64,000 nt of DNA from the NCBI GenBank assembly GCA_965222705.1, contig CBDCUO010000025.1, positions 1-64,000 of the forward strand, in the 5' to 3' direction. The first letter of the stretch is position 1. The number at the start of each line of letters is the position of its first letter. The notes under the pieces are model-generated. The model was not told the DNA's origin, did no database searches, and worked only from the letters and a program-made list of their open reading frames with translations. Positions 1-9,885 of the stretch are shown here, in pieces. Both the position numbers and the translations under genes were made by a program. Source of the DNA: JAFMDF01 sp965222705 (GTDB lineage: Bacteria > Bacteroidota > Bacteroidia > Chitinophagales > Saprospiraceae).

Positions 1-1011
1 ACAGGACGAGGAATATTTGATACGCCTAACATTTCTTTTAAGTCAATTTCAATCGTTCTACACAACGATAGCATCGGAACATCATTAGTCATTCCCTCAA
101 AGGGGTTTTCAGTATAATCTCCTACTTTTTCCATCATTAAATAAACCCAACTTACTAATACCGAAAACGGAACCGCTAACCATACAGCGTAATCTCCTAG
201 CTTGTGAAATTGAGCAATCATCCCAAAAGGTAGTAAAACCATAAAGATTAAGATAAAGGCAACACTACTACTACCATACTGTCTTGGTAATGGAAATTTT
301 TTAATGCGCTCACATTTACCTTGATGGGTGTAAAAGGTACCCAGCAAATCCTGTAGCTTGGTATGATAAAAGGTATCCATATAATCACTTTTTCTCAATT
401 TTGCCAATTCTTGTGTTTGTAAATCAATAAGATGAGTAGCTTTATTGGTATAGGAAAATAGATTTTCTAATTCTTCTTTTTCCAAAAAGTCACTTATTTC
501 CTCTTTTTGAAGTCCTTCAGAGTGAGGGGTCATTCCTATTTTTTTTCATCTGCCGCACGGTAATTTTTTGTTGTTGCTTCCCCTGATTAATATGTTCCCA
601 AGGAGTAGGAATTAGTAATTGACTACGCAAGGTATAACACCATGCTATATGGCGATATAAAATTCTTTTATGGATGGATGCCAATTCTCTGTTTTGTAAG
701 GACTTATCCGAATTCATATTTCCGATATACGACCTGACAGAAGCCCCCCAACTTCTACTATCATTGATAATTCCACCCCAAATTTTTCTAGCTTCCCATA
801 CTCTTTCATAAGCATGGTTATTTTTAAATCCAATATAGAAAGCAACAGCAGTACCGATTACTGCCAAAGGCATTGAAGGAAGGTCAATCCATTGTAATTC
901 AAAATAGGAATATAAGAGTACCACTAAAATTGCCCAAGCAGTCATAAAAATAATAGGTCTCCCTGTTAAGGCTAAATAATCTTTTATACCTAGGTATTTT
1001 TTAATAAACAT
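1..1011 (-). pseudogene. Bestrophin-family (UPF0187) anion channel, frameshifted and cut by the window edge
   Basis: Bestrophin-like inner-membrane protein; the family forms pentameric chloride/anion channels. The start at 1011 opens with a short basic N-terminus and two membrane segments (about residues 20-60), then the typical segment with NNHAYERVWEAR. This frame stops at 517 (164 residues). The rest of the family continues at once in the next frame down to base 1, including VGDYTENPFEGMTNDVPM and CRTIEIDL, the conserved C-terminal hallmark. The frames join if one A is removed from the A8 run (minus strand) at 539-546. Either the gene is a recent pseudogene, the read has a homopolymer error, or slippage on A8 restores the frame. 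The last residues lie outside the window. Family assignment is firm; functional state is unknown. Confidence 0.85.
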
Positions 1012-1229
1012 GACTCAATAAATTATTATAGGTGAAATTAAGATCAATACTTTTTTTTGAATTAGACAATGGTCAATTAAAAGCACTTACAGTTATGGGA
1101 AAGTTACTATTGGCTTACTTCACCTCAACAAATATCATCTCATTCAATGCCGAACAGATTTTATAAAGTTAATGAAGTGCTTTGCTAATTCATCTAGGTA
1201 TGCCAAAAATTGGGAGACGGAAGCTACCA

Positions 1230-2102
1230 TTATTTTACAATAAACAAATCCCCATCATTTGCAAAAACTATTGGTCCATCATAATCCCGCAATTCTTTTT
1301 TATATAAATTCTTGATGACTATAAAATCAGGAGGAGGGGCAAAGTGATGTAAAATTAATTTTTTCACCTTGGCTTGGGCAGCTATGGCTGCTACCTCTGC
1401 AGGTGGAGTATGATAATCTTGAATATCATGGATAATTTTAGTGTTTCTGGTTGAACCCTGCGCTTCCAAAGTAGACTCCATTTGTTGAAGCAAAGAATTA
1501 AGAATGACCTCGTGTAGTAATAAATCTGCATTTTGAGCCATTTCCAATACCAAGTCATTCTTTTTAGTATCGCCGCTAATGACCACTTTTTTGCCTTGGT
1601 ATTCTATGGTATAGCCTACTGCAGGTTCTATAGGGGCATGGTCTACATCAAAAGCGGTAATGATGATGTCATCTTTTTGATAAATTACTTCCTTACTGTT
1701 TTGAACATTTTTAAACTCGTGAGATATGGCATGAACTTTAGATAAATCCATGACTTGAGGACCATGATGGTCAACCCGGTGTTTATTTTCTAAATGTAAA
1801 TAACCTTTAATAGATTGATTAATGCTATCTGTACCATCAGGGCCGTATAAGTGCAAGTCATTGGTGCGGCCCAACAACCAAGAGCGACTAACCAAACTCG
1901 CCAAATCCATAAAATGGTCAGAATGCCAATGGGTAATAAAAACTCCGTCTAATTTATTGAGCGGCAACCCCATATTTTCTGCTCGTCTAACAACTCCATC
2001 CCCAACATCAAACATAAAAAAATGACCATTGACGATAACGGCTGTTCCCGTTTGAACTCTATCCCCAGGCATCGGTGAGGCTGTACCTATAGTATAGACC
2101 AT
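1230..2102 (-). CDS. MBL-fold metallo-hydrolase (RNase Z-like subgroup)
   Basis: Metallo-beta-lactamase-fold hydrolase of about 290 residues. It shows the di-metal signature THWHSDH (about residue 57), the later ligands GDTKKND (about 177) and HEV (about 197), and a C-terminal LHHFAPPPD histidine (about 253), an arrangement like ribonuclease Z/arylsulfatase-type hydrolases. The substrate cannot be told from sequence. The open frame begins at ATG 2102, but this is probably not the natural start: the preceding 60 codons of the gene, with a membrane anchor, lie in another frame (2103-2280), and the family usually runs straight from that region into the TIGTASPMPG strand. As it stands, translation from 2102 would give a soluble cytoplasmic enzyme. 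Confidence 0.85.
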   Translation of the reverse strand: MVYTIGTASPMPGDRVQTGTAVIVNGHFFMFDVGDGVVRRAENMGLPLNKLDGVFITHWHSDHFMDLASLVSRSWLLGRTNDLHLYGPDGTDSINQSIKGYLHLENKHRVDHHGPQVMDLSKVHAISHEFKNVQNSKEVIYQKDDIIITAFDVDHAPIEPAVGYTIEYQGKKVVISGDTKKNDLVLEMAQNADLLLHEVILNSLLQQMESTLEAQGSTRNTKIIHDIQDYHTPPAEVAAIAAQAKVKKLILHHFAPPPDFIVIKNLYKKELRDYDGPIVFANDGDLFIVK

Positions 2103-2280
2103 AGATACTTTCGGTATCTGTTAAAAGTCGGTTGTTTTTTGCTACTTGGGTTTGTTGCTGTTTGAGTTGCTGTTGCAACATCATCGACACTAATTTTTCA
2201 GGGAAGAAAGTGGTTACTATCCAGCCTATGGTTAAAAGTAAGGCTATTAATATAAGGGTGATACGGAGTATCTTTTTCAT
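2103..2280 (-). pseudogene. N-terminal membrane anchor of the MBL hydrolase, out of frame
   Basis: From ATG 2280 the frame encodes MKKILRITLILIALLLTIGW, a signal-anchor helix, followed by a Gln-rich stretch and TDTESIY. It then leaves the hydrolase frame and would end at 2059. Dropping one G from the GG pair on the minus strand (CC at 2099-2100 on the plus strand) joins it seamlessly to VYTIGTASPMPG of the downstream hydrolase. Either a real one-base insertion inactivates the secreted/anchored form, or this is a sequencing error. It is the second apparent frameshift within 1.6 kb. Confidence 0.7.
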
Positions 2281-2782
2281 ACGTTAATTCTTTAATTAGT
2301 ATAAATGTATGCACACATGCATTATCTAGGAAGCGATGAGCAGTCCGCCCCTTCGGATTCAGAAATATATTCCTTCCTATCGAACAATATTTTGACACCC
2401 ACCCGCCTACACAGTTAATCATACATTCTACCACAATGCTTATTTTCATGTAAGATTAAGAATTAAAACCTAATTTTAAAATGATTTGAAGGAGGGTTAG
2501 TTACTGAATTTATCTGGATTAGAAATTAGTAGGTAAAGTTCTACTACTATAGAAAGGTTACAAATTACAGAGTAGGCTAAAAAAAAACTAAACAGCTAGA
2601 ACACTAATTTTAATCCTAAATTTCACATTAAATTCGTATAAAAATAAAGAAACGATGACAAGGGTAACTATAAAAAAGAGAGCTATATTAGCAGAATGGC
2701 TTCTTGTTATGCACTTCTTTCTTGTTCATGAAAAAAACCATTTGCTTGTCTGGAAATTGGCTTTCCTGTTCATAAATTTTCT
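2281..2782. other. Intergenic, no gene seen
   Basis: AT-rich spacer of about 500 bases between the MBL hydrolase (transcribed leftward) and the end of the CHU_C adhesin. It has only a short TAGTAG/CTACTA inverted repeat near 2527-2546. No clear promoter or terminator was recognised. A 65-codon plus-strand reading frame at 2655-2852 runs into the adhesin gene and has no sign of being real. Confidence 0.5.
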
Positions 2783-5700
2783 CTACCGAATCAAGGTAAT
2801 ATTTCCTTGTTTTCTAAACTCTTCTCCATTGCTACAAATAACCCGTAAATAATAGCCAAAAACGCCAGAATATAGCTTCTTCCCATTTCGAGTACCATCC
2901 CAACCGATCTCTTTGGAGTAGGTTTCAAACACCTTATCGCCCCAACGATCATAAATAATAAACTCCAACTCATCAATAACAGCTCCTCGTACATATAACA
3001 CATCATTTTCACCGTCTCCATTGGGTGTAAAAGCGGATGGAACAAAGATATAGGGTTCTTCGCAAAAGGTGGGGCGTACAAAAATAGTCAAGGAGGCTTC
3101 ATTTGTACAACCGGCTTCATTCATTACTTGAACCGTATAAGTAGTAGTCGTACTCGGAGTTGCTAAAGGATTCGCAATGGTCGAACTATTCAAAGAAGTA
3201 GCTGGAAACCAAATATAGTTATATTCGAAATTTTCCGTTGCACTCAACTGTACTGGGTCGCCCTCGTAAGTGGTATCTGGCCTGGCCATCACTTCTACCA
3301 TTGGAATCTCATTGACGATCACTTCAATTTGGTCTGTCCATTCACAACCAAATTCGTTGGATACTGTAAAAGCAAAAATGGTTGATTCGGCAGGATTAAT
3401 TATGGGGTTATTGGTATCCCCTCCACTAATAATATCCGCAGTTGGCTGCCAATCGAATTTTAAAGCATTTTCTGGTCGCAAATTTTCGACCAAAATGACA
3501 GCATTCTCTCCGAGGCAAGTATTTTGATTCTTTTCATAGGCTAGTTCAATTGCCTGATAATCAACAAACAAGGTTTCTGAATTTACACAACCAAATTCGT
3601 CTTCAAACCCAGCAATAAACTTACTTCCTGTCAAAACGCTGACCATTAATTCTGGTTCAAGTCCTAATGTATCTCCCGATTCATTCAACCACCATTGTCG
3701 AACTGCTTGCTCGCTTTCCGCCAATAGTATCTGCGCCGTAGTATCGCAGGCAACAAGCGGGGGCAATGATTCAATAACAATTTTAGGTGCAACATTCGCA
3801 AAAATACTATCTGTAAAAGTACAACCAAATTCATTGCTTATTTGAACAATATACTGACCCGCTCTTTCCATGACTACCGTTGGATTTGGAGAAGTTGGGT
3901 CGCTCAATTTTTCTATGGGTGTCCAGCTATAATTATAGGAACTATTAAATTCTGAATTCAGAGAAAGAGGCTCTCCAAAACAGGCAAATAAGGAGTCTTC
4001 TAACCCTTCCTCTATTAATAAAGGCGGGAGTATTTTGGAAATGGTGTCCACACAATTCGAGTCATTATCTATCGTAATTTTTAAATTCACAACCAATTCT
4101 TCCGCAGTATTAACTAAGAGCGAAGGGTTTTGCTCTATACTATTTAAACTATTGCTTAACTGCCAAATCCAGTCTGTAATCGTACCAATAGCAGCTTGCG
4201 ATCTATCCACTAGCTCTAATTGGGGGGTATTATTTTCACAAGCTATGACATTCCAAGAAAAATCAGCCTTTCCATTTTCATTATCGGGCAAGGTAATACT
4301 TAAACCCGTCGAATCTGCACAAGCATCTGCTGCGATAAGTCTAGCAGAAATGGAATAAACTCCCCCCTTTTGATAAACATGAAAAAAATCAGTATTTGAA
4401 TTCGTTTCAATTTTAGGGCTACCATCCCCAAAATCCCACAAAAGTGCAGCATTTGTATTAGGTGCAAAGGCGACCATTCGGCCGTCGCAGTTGGGCAAAG
4501 CTTCAATTTCAAGGTCTGCGAGTTTATTTAATACGATGATTTTGATATTTTTTTCTATTTGACATTGCCCTGTGCTATCGCTGTAAACCAACTGATAATG
4601 GGTCGTCACTTCAGGAGAAGCTGCTGGATTAATGGCATTCGCATTATCCAACCCTTCTGAAGGTATCCATTGATAAGTATATTCGGGAAATGCTTCATCA
4701 GGGTTTAAAAATACTGTTTCTCCTTGACAAATTACTAAATTATCTCTGAGTTGAACATTCTTTAATGGGCTGGTTTTCAATGATTTGCTAATCGTTTCTG
4801 GGCATTCTCCTTCGGGATTTAAAGTCAAGGACAAATTAACCAGTTGACTTTCTTTCAAAGTAAAAACAGGAAGTTTTTCCATAGAGATGGCCGATTCTAG
4901 CTCACCCGATAATTCCCAAAGAAATTCGGAAGCCGTATCAATTGGGAAAATATTTACCTCACTTATTGCCAGTATCAAAGAGTCCAGACAATCCACTATC
5001 CTAAATTGAAAATCTACCGTCTGAAATTCATTTAAAATATTAAGTTCAACTGTTCTATTAACTGTACAAGTACCGTCTCGATTGCTTATTTCGACGCTGA
5101 CCCTCGTAAAAGTATCTATTGCAATGCTGGGGTTGGGCGAAATGGGATTATCAAACAGAACTTCTGGTGACCATTTATAAAGGTAGTCCGAATTAAAATC
5201 GGGGTTGATTTCAAAAGACTCGCCCTTACAAACGTTGAAAACCGGATTAATTGCTTCCTCTATAAAATCAACATTCAAAGACTTGCTTCTTTGTAAAACA
5301 CAACCATTTTCATCCGTTACCGTCCCAATAACATTAATAATTAACTGATTTTCAAGCGTGAAAAATGGGTTGATTGCCTCAGATGTCTGTACTTGTCCAT
5401 TGTCAGAAATGAACCATGAGAAGACTTTTCCATTCATGTTATAATTAGAATCCACCTGAACCTGCACTTGCAGGCTATCTCCACATTCCAGTAAATTGAT
5501 ATTAAAATCAAAAGTCGTATCTACATTTAATACTTCCAAAAATACATTCCGTCTAATTTCGCAATTGCTCAAACTATCTTTAATAATCAATAAATAAGCA
5601 GTCGAAGTGTCCGGAAATGCTTTGGGATTCGGTGCATTTACATCGCTCAAGCCATTCGGCGGCGACCAGAAATACGTCAGATTTGGGTTGAAAACGGGAT

Positions 5701-7159
5701 TTAGTTCAATAGAATCGCCTCTGCAAACCACCAAAGTATCAAAAGTAGAAATGGAAAAGCTATCGGGAATGATAAATGCATTGAGTGTTTCATTATGCGC
5801 CCGTACACAATTATTCTGAGAATAAACCTGGAGGTTGATATTTAACATTTGGCTATTCTTAATAACGATCATGGGGTGTTGCTCTGTACGAATAATGGTA
5901 TCCATCGCTCCAGTAATCGTCCATAACCATTCAGAAATTTCTACCGCCGAATCCTGCGAAAAATCGGTCAATTGAACAATGAGGCTATCAACGCAATCTA
6001 AAATGGTATAGTCAAAATCTGCTGACAAAGTGTTATTGACTAAACGAATTGTTTTTTCGATAGAGTCCACACAAATATTACCTTTATTGACAATCAATCG
6101 AATGGCATAGGTTCCTGTATCTGAAAAAGTAAAAGTTGGATTTGTCGCTCTGGACACTGCCCCAGGCTGAGCTGGGTCAAAGAATTTCCAGAGAAATCCC
6201 CCAGGTTCTCCCTCAGTGGTATTTTCAAACTTAACCGTTAAATCATCACATTGTGTTTCAGGCATATCAAATTTCGCTGTTATGTTCTCACAGGGGACAA
6301 CATTATATTGAAAATCTCGTCGGGTTTCTGAAATAAGTTTTCCACCGCGATATTCTTCTACACAAACGCCTACCACAAACTGCCCAATGGTATTAGGAGT
6401 TCCTGTCAATAAGCCTGTATTAGGGTCAATCTTTAAAGGATTTCCCCCCAGCATATTACTGACTCCATATCGAGGGCTTTGCCACAAAATATCAAAATAA
6501 GGCGGTGGGAAAGCAGGTCTCGGGCGTGGGTTTACAATATAAATGCCACCAGTCAAAGGGGTACAAAGCTTATAGGCAATAGAGTCGCCGTCCAAATCAA
6601 TAGCAGAATGATCAAACATGATCGGTCGGTTAACACAAATAAAAGTAGGAGGCCAATCTTTGATTTTTGGGCTGCTATTACAAAGTCGCATGGCTTCTTC
6701 CGTAAGAACTATATCATAAGTGGCCCCGGTGGCTAAGGGGTTAACAATATTCAAAATAGTCGCATTTCGACAGCATCTTTGATAGGCAATATGATACCCC
6801 CCTCCTCGGAGTTGCAATTCAATGGTATCTACATAAGTGGTTGTTTCCACACAAATATTGGGAGGAATAATCAGGCACTCCTCTACCTGAACAATTGTAT
6901 CCACCTTTTTTAACAAAATAGGTAGTGTACTAACTAAGGTGCTACTAATGTCGTATATGGCAATATAGGCAGTGTCGTCCATTAGGGCCTCGCCGAGAAA
7001 ACAATCCCGATAGACAGTCAAGGAGATTTCATATTGATCGTCGCCAAGACATTTATAATTCATCTCGCCGCCAATAATGTGTGTGGCATAAAGGGATTGG
7101 AAGCCAAACAGACAAAATAGAAAGGCTAGAAATGTGCTTTTTAAAAGGGGGATTTTCAT
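2783..7159 (-). CDS. Large secreted adhesin with PKD-like repeats and CHU_C (T9SS type B) sorting domain
   Basis: A 1458-residue cell-surface protein. It starts with a signal peptide (ending near QSLYA, residue 25) and a THIIGGEMNY region typical of large Bacteroidota gliding-associated proteins. The middle has PKD-like modules (GGFLWKFFDP, LLWDFGDGSPK) and about six copies of a cysteine-containing unit of the type VCRGDSIELNP...YFWSP...G. The C-terminus from about residue 1370 (FVPSAFTPNGDGENDVLYV ... YDRWGDKVFE ... GVFGYYLRV) is the gliding-motility C-terminal/CHU_C domain (TIGR04131), a type B sorting signal for the type IX secretion system. It is last in a minus-strand cluster behind an OmpA-type protein and a PorP/SprF protein, which probably help export or anchor it. 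The ligand is unknown. Confidence 0.9.
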   Translation of the reverse strand: MKIPLLKSTFLAFLFCLFGFQSLYATHIIGGEMNYKCLGDDQYEISLTVYRDCFLGEALMDDTAYIAIYDISSTLVSTLPILLKKVDTIVQVEECLIIPPNICVETTTYVDTIELQLRGGGYHIAYQRCCRNATILNIVNPLATGATYDIVLTEEAMRLCNSSPKIKDWPPTFICVNRPIMFDHSAIDLDGDSIAYKLCTPLTGGIYIVNPRPRPAFPPPYFDILWQSPRYGVSNMLGGNPLKIDPNTGLLTGTPNTIGQFVVGVCVEEYRGGKLISETRRDFQYNVVPCENITAKFDMPETQCDDLTVKFENTTEGEPGGFLWKFFDPAQPGAVSRATNPTFTFSDTGTYAIRLIVNKGNICVDSIEKTIRLVNNTLSADFDYTILDCVDSLIVQLTDFSQDSAVEISEWLWTITGAMDTIIRTEQHPMIVIKNSQMLNINLQVYSQNNCVRAHNETLNAFIIPDSFSISTFDTLVVCRGDSIELNPVFNPNLTYFWSPPNGLSDVNAPNPKAFPDTSTAYLLIIKDSLSNCEIRRNVFLEVLNVDTTFDFNINLLECGDSLQVQVQVDSNYNMNGKVFSWFISDNGQVQTSEAINPFFTLENQLIINVIGTVTDENGCVLQRSKSLNVDFIEEAINPVFNVCKGESFEINPDFNSDYLYKWSPEVLFDNPISPNPSIAIDTFTRVSVEISNRDGTCTVNRTVELNILNEFQTVDFQFRIVDCLDSLILAISEVNIFPIDTASEFLWELSGELESAISMEKLPVFTLKESQLVNLSLTLNPEGECPETISKSLKTSPLKNVQLRDNLVICQGETVFLNPDEAFPEYTYQWIPSEGLDNANAINPAASPEVTTHYQLVYSDSTGQCQIEKNIKIIVLNKLADLEIEALPNCDGRMVAFAPNTNAALLWDFGDGSPKIETNSNTDFFHVYQKGGVYSISARLIAADACADSTGLSITLPDNENGKADFSWNVIACENNTPQLELVDRSQAAIGTITDWIWQLSNSLNSIEQNPSLLVNTAEELVVNLKITIDNDSNCVDTISKILPPLLIEEGLEDSLFACFGEPLSLNSEFNSSYNYSWTPIEKLSDPTSPNPTVVMERAGQYIVQISNEFGCTFTDSIFANVAPKIVIESLPPLVACDTTAQILLAESEQAVRQWWLNESGDTLGLEPELMVSVLTGSKFIAGFEDEFGCVNSETLFVDYQAIELAYEKNQNTCLGENAVILVENLRPENALKFDWQPTADIISGGDTNNPIINPAESTIFAFTVSNEFGCEWTDQIEVIVNEIPMVEVMARPDTTYEGDPVQLSATENFEYNYIWFPATSLNSSTIANPLATPSTTTTYTVQVMNEAGCTNEASLTIFVRPTFCEEPYIFVPSAFTPNGDGENDVLYVRGAVIDELEFIIYDRWGDKVFETYSKEIGWDGTRNGKKLYSGVFGYYLRVICSNGEEFRKQGNITLIR

Positions 7160-7270
7160 TATTTGTTGTTTGCCGAATGATTCAAAATAGCGGATACCGA
7201 TAATCCGCAGACGGCAGCAATAGTGCTTCCTTTTGAGATTTATTCCGTCAGTTTTTTACCAATTGGTCTT

Positions 7271-9769
7271 TTATCCGCCTCCTGAAGAGATTAACTTTTC
7301 GTTTGGATCGGGGTTTTCATCTTTTTTCGCCCTAACTTCTAAAATTTCCACCCTACGCTCCTTGGATGCTTCCACACTAAATACGGAGTTTCTCCTATCA
7401 ACAGGACTATCACTTACGGTTCTGGGAGCTTTGGTTTCGCCATAGGATACCAATTCAATTCTCAATTTTCCTGAATCTACATAGGTTCTCATCGCTCCAT
7501 TTTTATAAGTTCGATAAAAATTGATCATACTACTAATCCGACGTTTGCTGAGATTCAAGTTATATTCACTGGATGCCAAAGGGCTGGTATAAGCCATTAC
7601 ACTTATCGTTACGTTTCGACCAAATTGCAAGCGATCCAAAATCGCATCGGTAAACTCGATGAATTTGAGATAGGTTGTATCCATTTCTTTTTCAAAAAAA
7701 TCTTCTATTTTTTGCTCTGCAAGCCATTTCGCCTCTCCATTTAAGCCGCTCGAATATCCTCTTTTAAAGCGATCTTTCTGGCTTTTGTATTCTGCCAGCG
7801 TCAAAGGGAAGGTCATCTCGGTCAAAGTATCCAAAGTATTTGGATTTGGTTGGTCATTATCGAAATAGAGCGGAAAGGCCTCAAAAGTGGGCAGAACAAT
7901 CGTTTCAATTATTGGCTCCAGAATAATATTCTTAGTCAACACCGGTCCTCCGCTCCAAGGCAGTGTGTTAAACTCAAGTCTTGTGGGTTCGAACCCTTCC
8001 TTTTCAGCAACTATTCGATAATTTTTATTTGCTTTTAATGGAAAATAATAACTATTACCTATAGGTGGGGTAATCAAGTCTATCGGCTTTTCGGTCCCGT
8101 TTTCATCCACTTCAATCAAACTGACTATAACGCCCTCCAAAGGTGTGTTGAGGTTGCTTTCAAAGGTTAGTACATTCAGTTTCAAAGGCTGTAAATAAAG
8201 GTCTTTTCTCAGTGCTTCCCCGGGAGTAGCATCATTAGTATTAAAATAAATCGTATCAGGAAAGAAATTTTCTTTTTTAGCAATGAGCATATAAGAGCGA
8301 TTGCTTCTAACCTGATAAAAATGTTGGTTACCATTTGGCAATTTTTTAAATGTAATCTCTTTCGGCACTCCGTTCATCATTTCAAAAAGAGCCACTTCCG
8401 TATTTAATAAATCCGCTTTTGTCTCTGCATTAAAGGTAAAAGCCAACAAATCCAATAGAAAATCTTCGAATTCTGCTCTAAAAATATCATTGCAACAAGC
8501 TGTAATTTCCGCGGCTAAAAATTTAGATCCCTCACGATTAGAGGCGAAATAGCCCTCGTTTCCATTATCATTCAAGGTGAAGTAAATATCATTATAACTA
8601 GTGCTCAATGGATAGCCCGTATGCACTATTTTTGACCATTTTCCATCTTGCTTGATAGTTTTATAAACATCGAACCCCCCCAGGCTTTGCCGGCCATTGG
8701 TACTATAATAAAGCGTTTGGGACTTGGCATGAAAAAACGGTGTCACATCATCTTTAGATGTATTAACTGCCTCAAAATTCATAGGAGCTTCCGGCAAACC
8801 CTGCTCGTCTAAAGGGCTGTAATAAATATCCAGACCACCTTTTCCTCCCAATCTATCAGAAACAAAAAATAAGACTTCTCTTCCCAGGCTTTCGTCATAA
8901 GCGACATTAGGCTGAGTAGTCGTAGACTCTTTTACATTGATATATGCAGGCAACTCTTTGGTTTCGCTCCAATTATCCTCCGAAATCAAGTCTTTATAAA
9001 CCAGTCGGCACTGAATAATATTGCCATCGACATATTTACAAATATTAAAAAAGAGGCGATCTCCAGTAGCATTAAATGCCGTATGTGCCGTGTGTAATTT
9101 TTGGTCTTTTATGCCCAAATCCAATTCATAGGTATCGTATTCGCCTTCTCGAGTTTTAAGAATTTTGGAATATAGTTTTGGTGGAAAAGACTTATCATTA
9201 TCCGCTTCAAATTTAAGAGAAGAAAATAGCAATACATCGCCAGAGTGCGTTGGCCCGAATTCAGAGTAGGGAGAGTTGACTTTCTCTTCTAACTGGATGA
9301 TCTTCAGTCCCTTATCTGGAGTTTTAACCCGCTCCTTGGACCATTCACAAGCTTCGATCTGTGCCTTGGTTTCTACGATAGAAGGGTCATTAGTTCCGGA
9401 ATTCTTTTCCAAATATTTTTGAAAATTAGCAATTGCCAACTCGTACATACCCTGCATTTTTTGTACCGATGCCAACCAAAAAATCGCCAATGGAAATTTC
9501 TTTGCTTCATCGCTTTCCAAAACCTGCTTATATCTTTTTTCTGCCAATTTATAGGCATTAAAATGGCGGGCAGCCTCTGCTTGTTTGTACTGAAGGTCAA
9601 TCTTGGTACTATCAATGCTCTGAATAATGTCCAAGTAGTACAAAGCACCATAATAGTCCTGTTTTTCAAAAGCTGTTTTTGCCGCTTTTTCATACTGCTT
9701 CAAGGTCTGGGCACTCAATAAGCCAACCGTAAAAGCAAGGATTGGGATAATAATTAGACGTCTCTTCAT
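7271..9769 (-). CDS. TPR / PD40 / OmpA-domain outer-membrane protein (PorE-like)
   Basis: An 832-residue envelope protein with signal peptide (cleavage near LLSAQ). It starts with TPR-like helices (about 22-140), then a WD40/PD40 beta-propeller region (about 165-420, with DLLLFSS-like and LYYSTNGR strands). Two carboxypeptidase-regulatory-like modules follow (about 440-620). The end (about 690-810; NLNLSKRRI, SYGETKAPR, RRNSVFSVEASKERRVEI) is an OmpA-like peptidoglycan-binding domain. This order is that of PorE and related type IX secretion proteins that tie the trans-envelope machine to peptidoglycan. It lies between the PorP/SprF-like gene and the CHU_C adhesin on the same strand, so a role in secretion or anchoring of that adhesin is likely. 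Which paralogue it is cannot be decided here. Confidence 0.85.
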   Translation of the reverse strand: MKRRLIIIPILAFTVGLLSAQTLKQYEKAAKTAFEKQDYYGALYYLDIIQSIDSTKIDLQYKQAEAARHFNAYKLAEKRYKQVLESDEAKKFPLAIFWLASVQKMQGMYELAIANFQKYLEKNSGTNDPSIVETKAQIEACEWSKERVKTPDKGLKIIQLEEKVNSPYSEFGPTHSGDVLLFSSLKFEADNDKSFPPKLYSKILKTREGEYDTYELDLGIKDQKLHTAHTAFNATGDRLFFNICKYVDGNIIQCRLVYKDLISEDNWSETKELPAYINVKESTTTQPNVAYDESLGREVLFFVSDRLGGKGGLDIYYSPLDEQGLPEAPMNFEAVNTSKDDVTPFFHAKSQTLYYSTNGRQSLGGFDVYKTIKQDGKWSKIVHTGYPLSTSYNDIYFTLNDNGNEGYFASNREGSKFLAAEITACCNDIFRAEFEDFLLDLLAFTFNAETKADLLNTEVALFEMMNGVPKEITFKKLPNGNQHFYQVRSNRSYMLIAKKENFFPDTIYFNTNDATPGEALRKDLYLQPLKLNVLTFESNLNTPLEGVIVSLIEVDENGTEKPIDLITPPIGNSYYFPLKANKNYRIVAEKEGFEPTRLEFNTLPWSGGPVLTKNIILEPIIETIVLPTFEAFPLYFDNDQPNPNTLDTLTEMTFPLTLAEYKSQKDRFKRGYSSGLNGEAKWLAEQKIEDFFEKEMDTTYLKFIEFTDAILDRLQFGRNVTISVMAYTSPLASSEYNLNLSKRRISSMINFYRTYKNGAMRTYVDSGKLRIELVSYGETKAPRTVSDSPVDRRNSVFSVEASKERRVEILEVRAKKDENPDPNEKLISSGGG

Positions 9770-9852
9770 AGCTATATACGCTTAATTTGGATCGTTCAAA
9801 AATTGGTAATCTTTTGTCAAGTCTTTTGAAAGAAAAGACGGTTTTATTTCTT

Positions 9853-9872
9853 AAAACGGATTGGCAATCCGT
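9853..9872 (-). terminator. Short hairpin, possible weak terminator or attenuator
   Basis: A perfect 7-bp stem ACGGATT/AATCCGT with a 3-nt loop at 9856-9872, followed on the minus strand by only four T. It lies just downstream of the PorP/SprF-like gene and before the OmpA-type gene. It may reduce read-through inside the cluster rather than end transcription. Confidence 0.4.
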
Positions 9873-9885
9873 CTAGTGAAATTTA

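Noticed and set aside
2655..2852. 65-codon plus-strand reading frame
   Set aside because: It runs into the end of the CHU_C adhesin gene, has no recognisable promoter or similarity, and looks like AT-rich chance sequence.
7985..7996. GGGTTCGAACCC, which looks like a tRNA T-arm
   Set aside because: It lies inside the OmpA/TPR gene in coding frame, and no acceptor, D or anticodon arms surround it.
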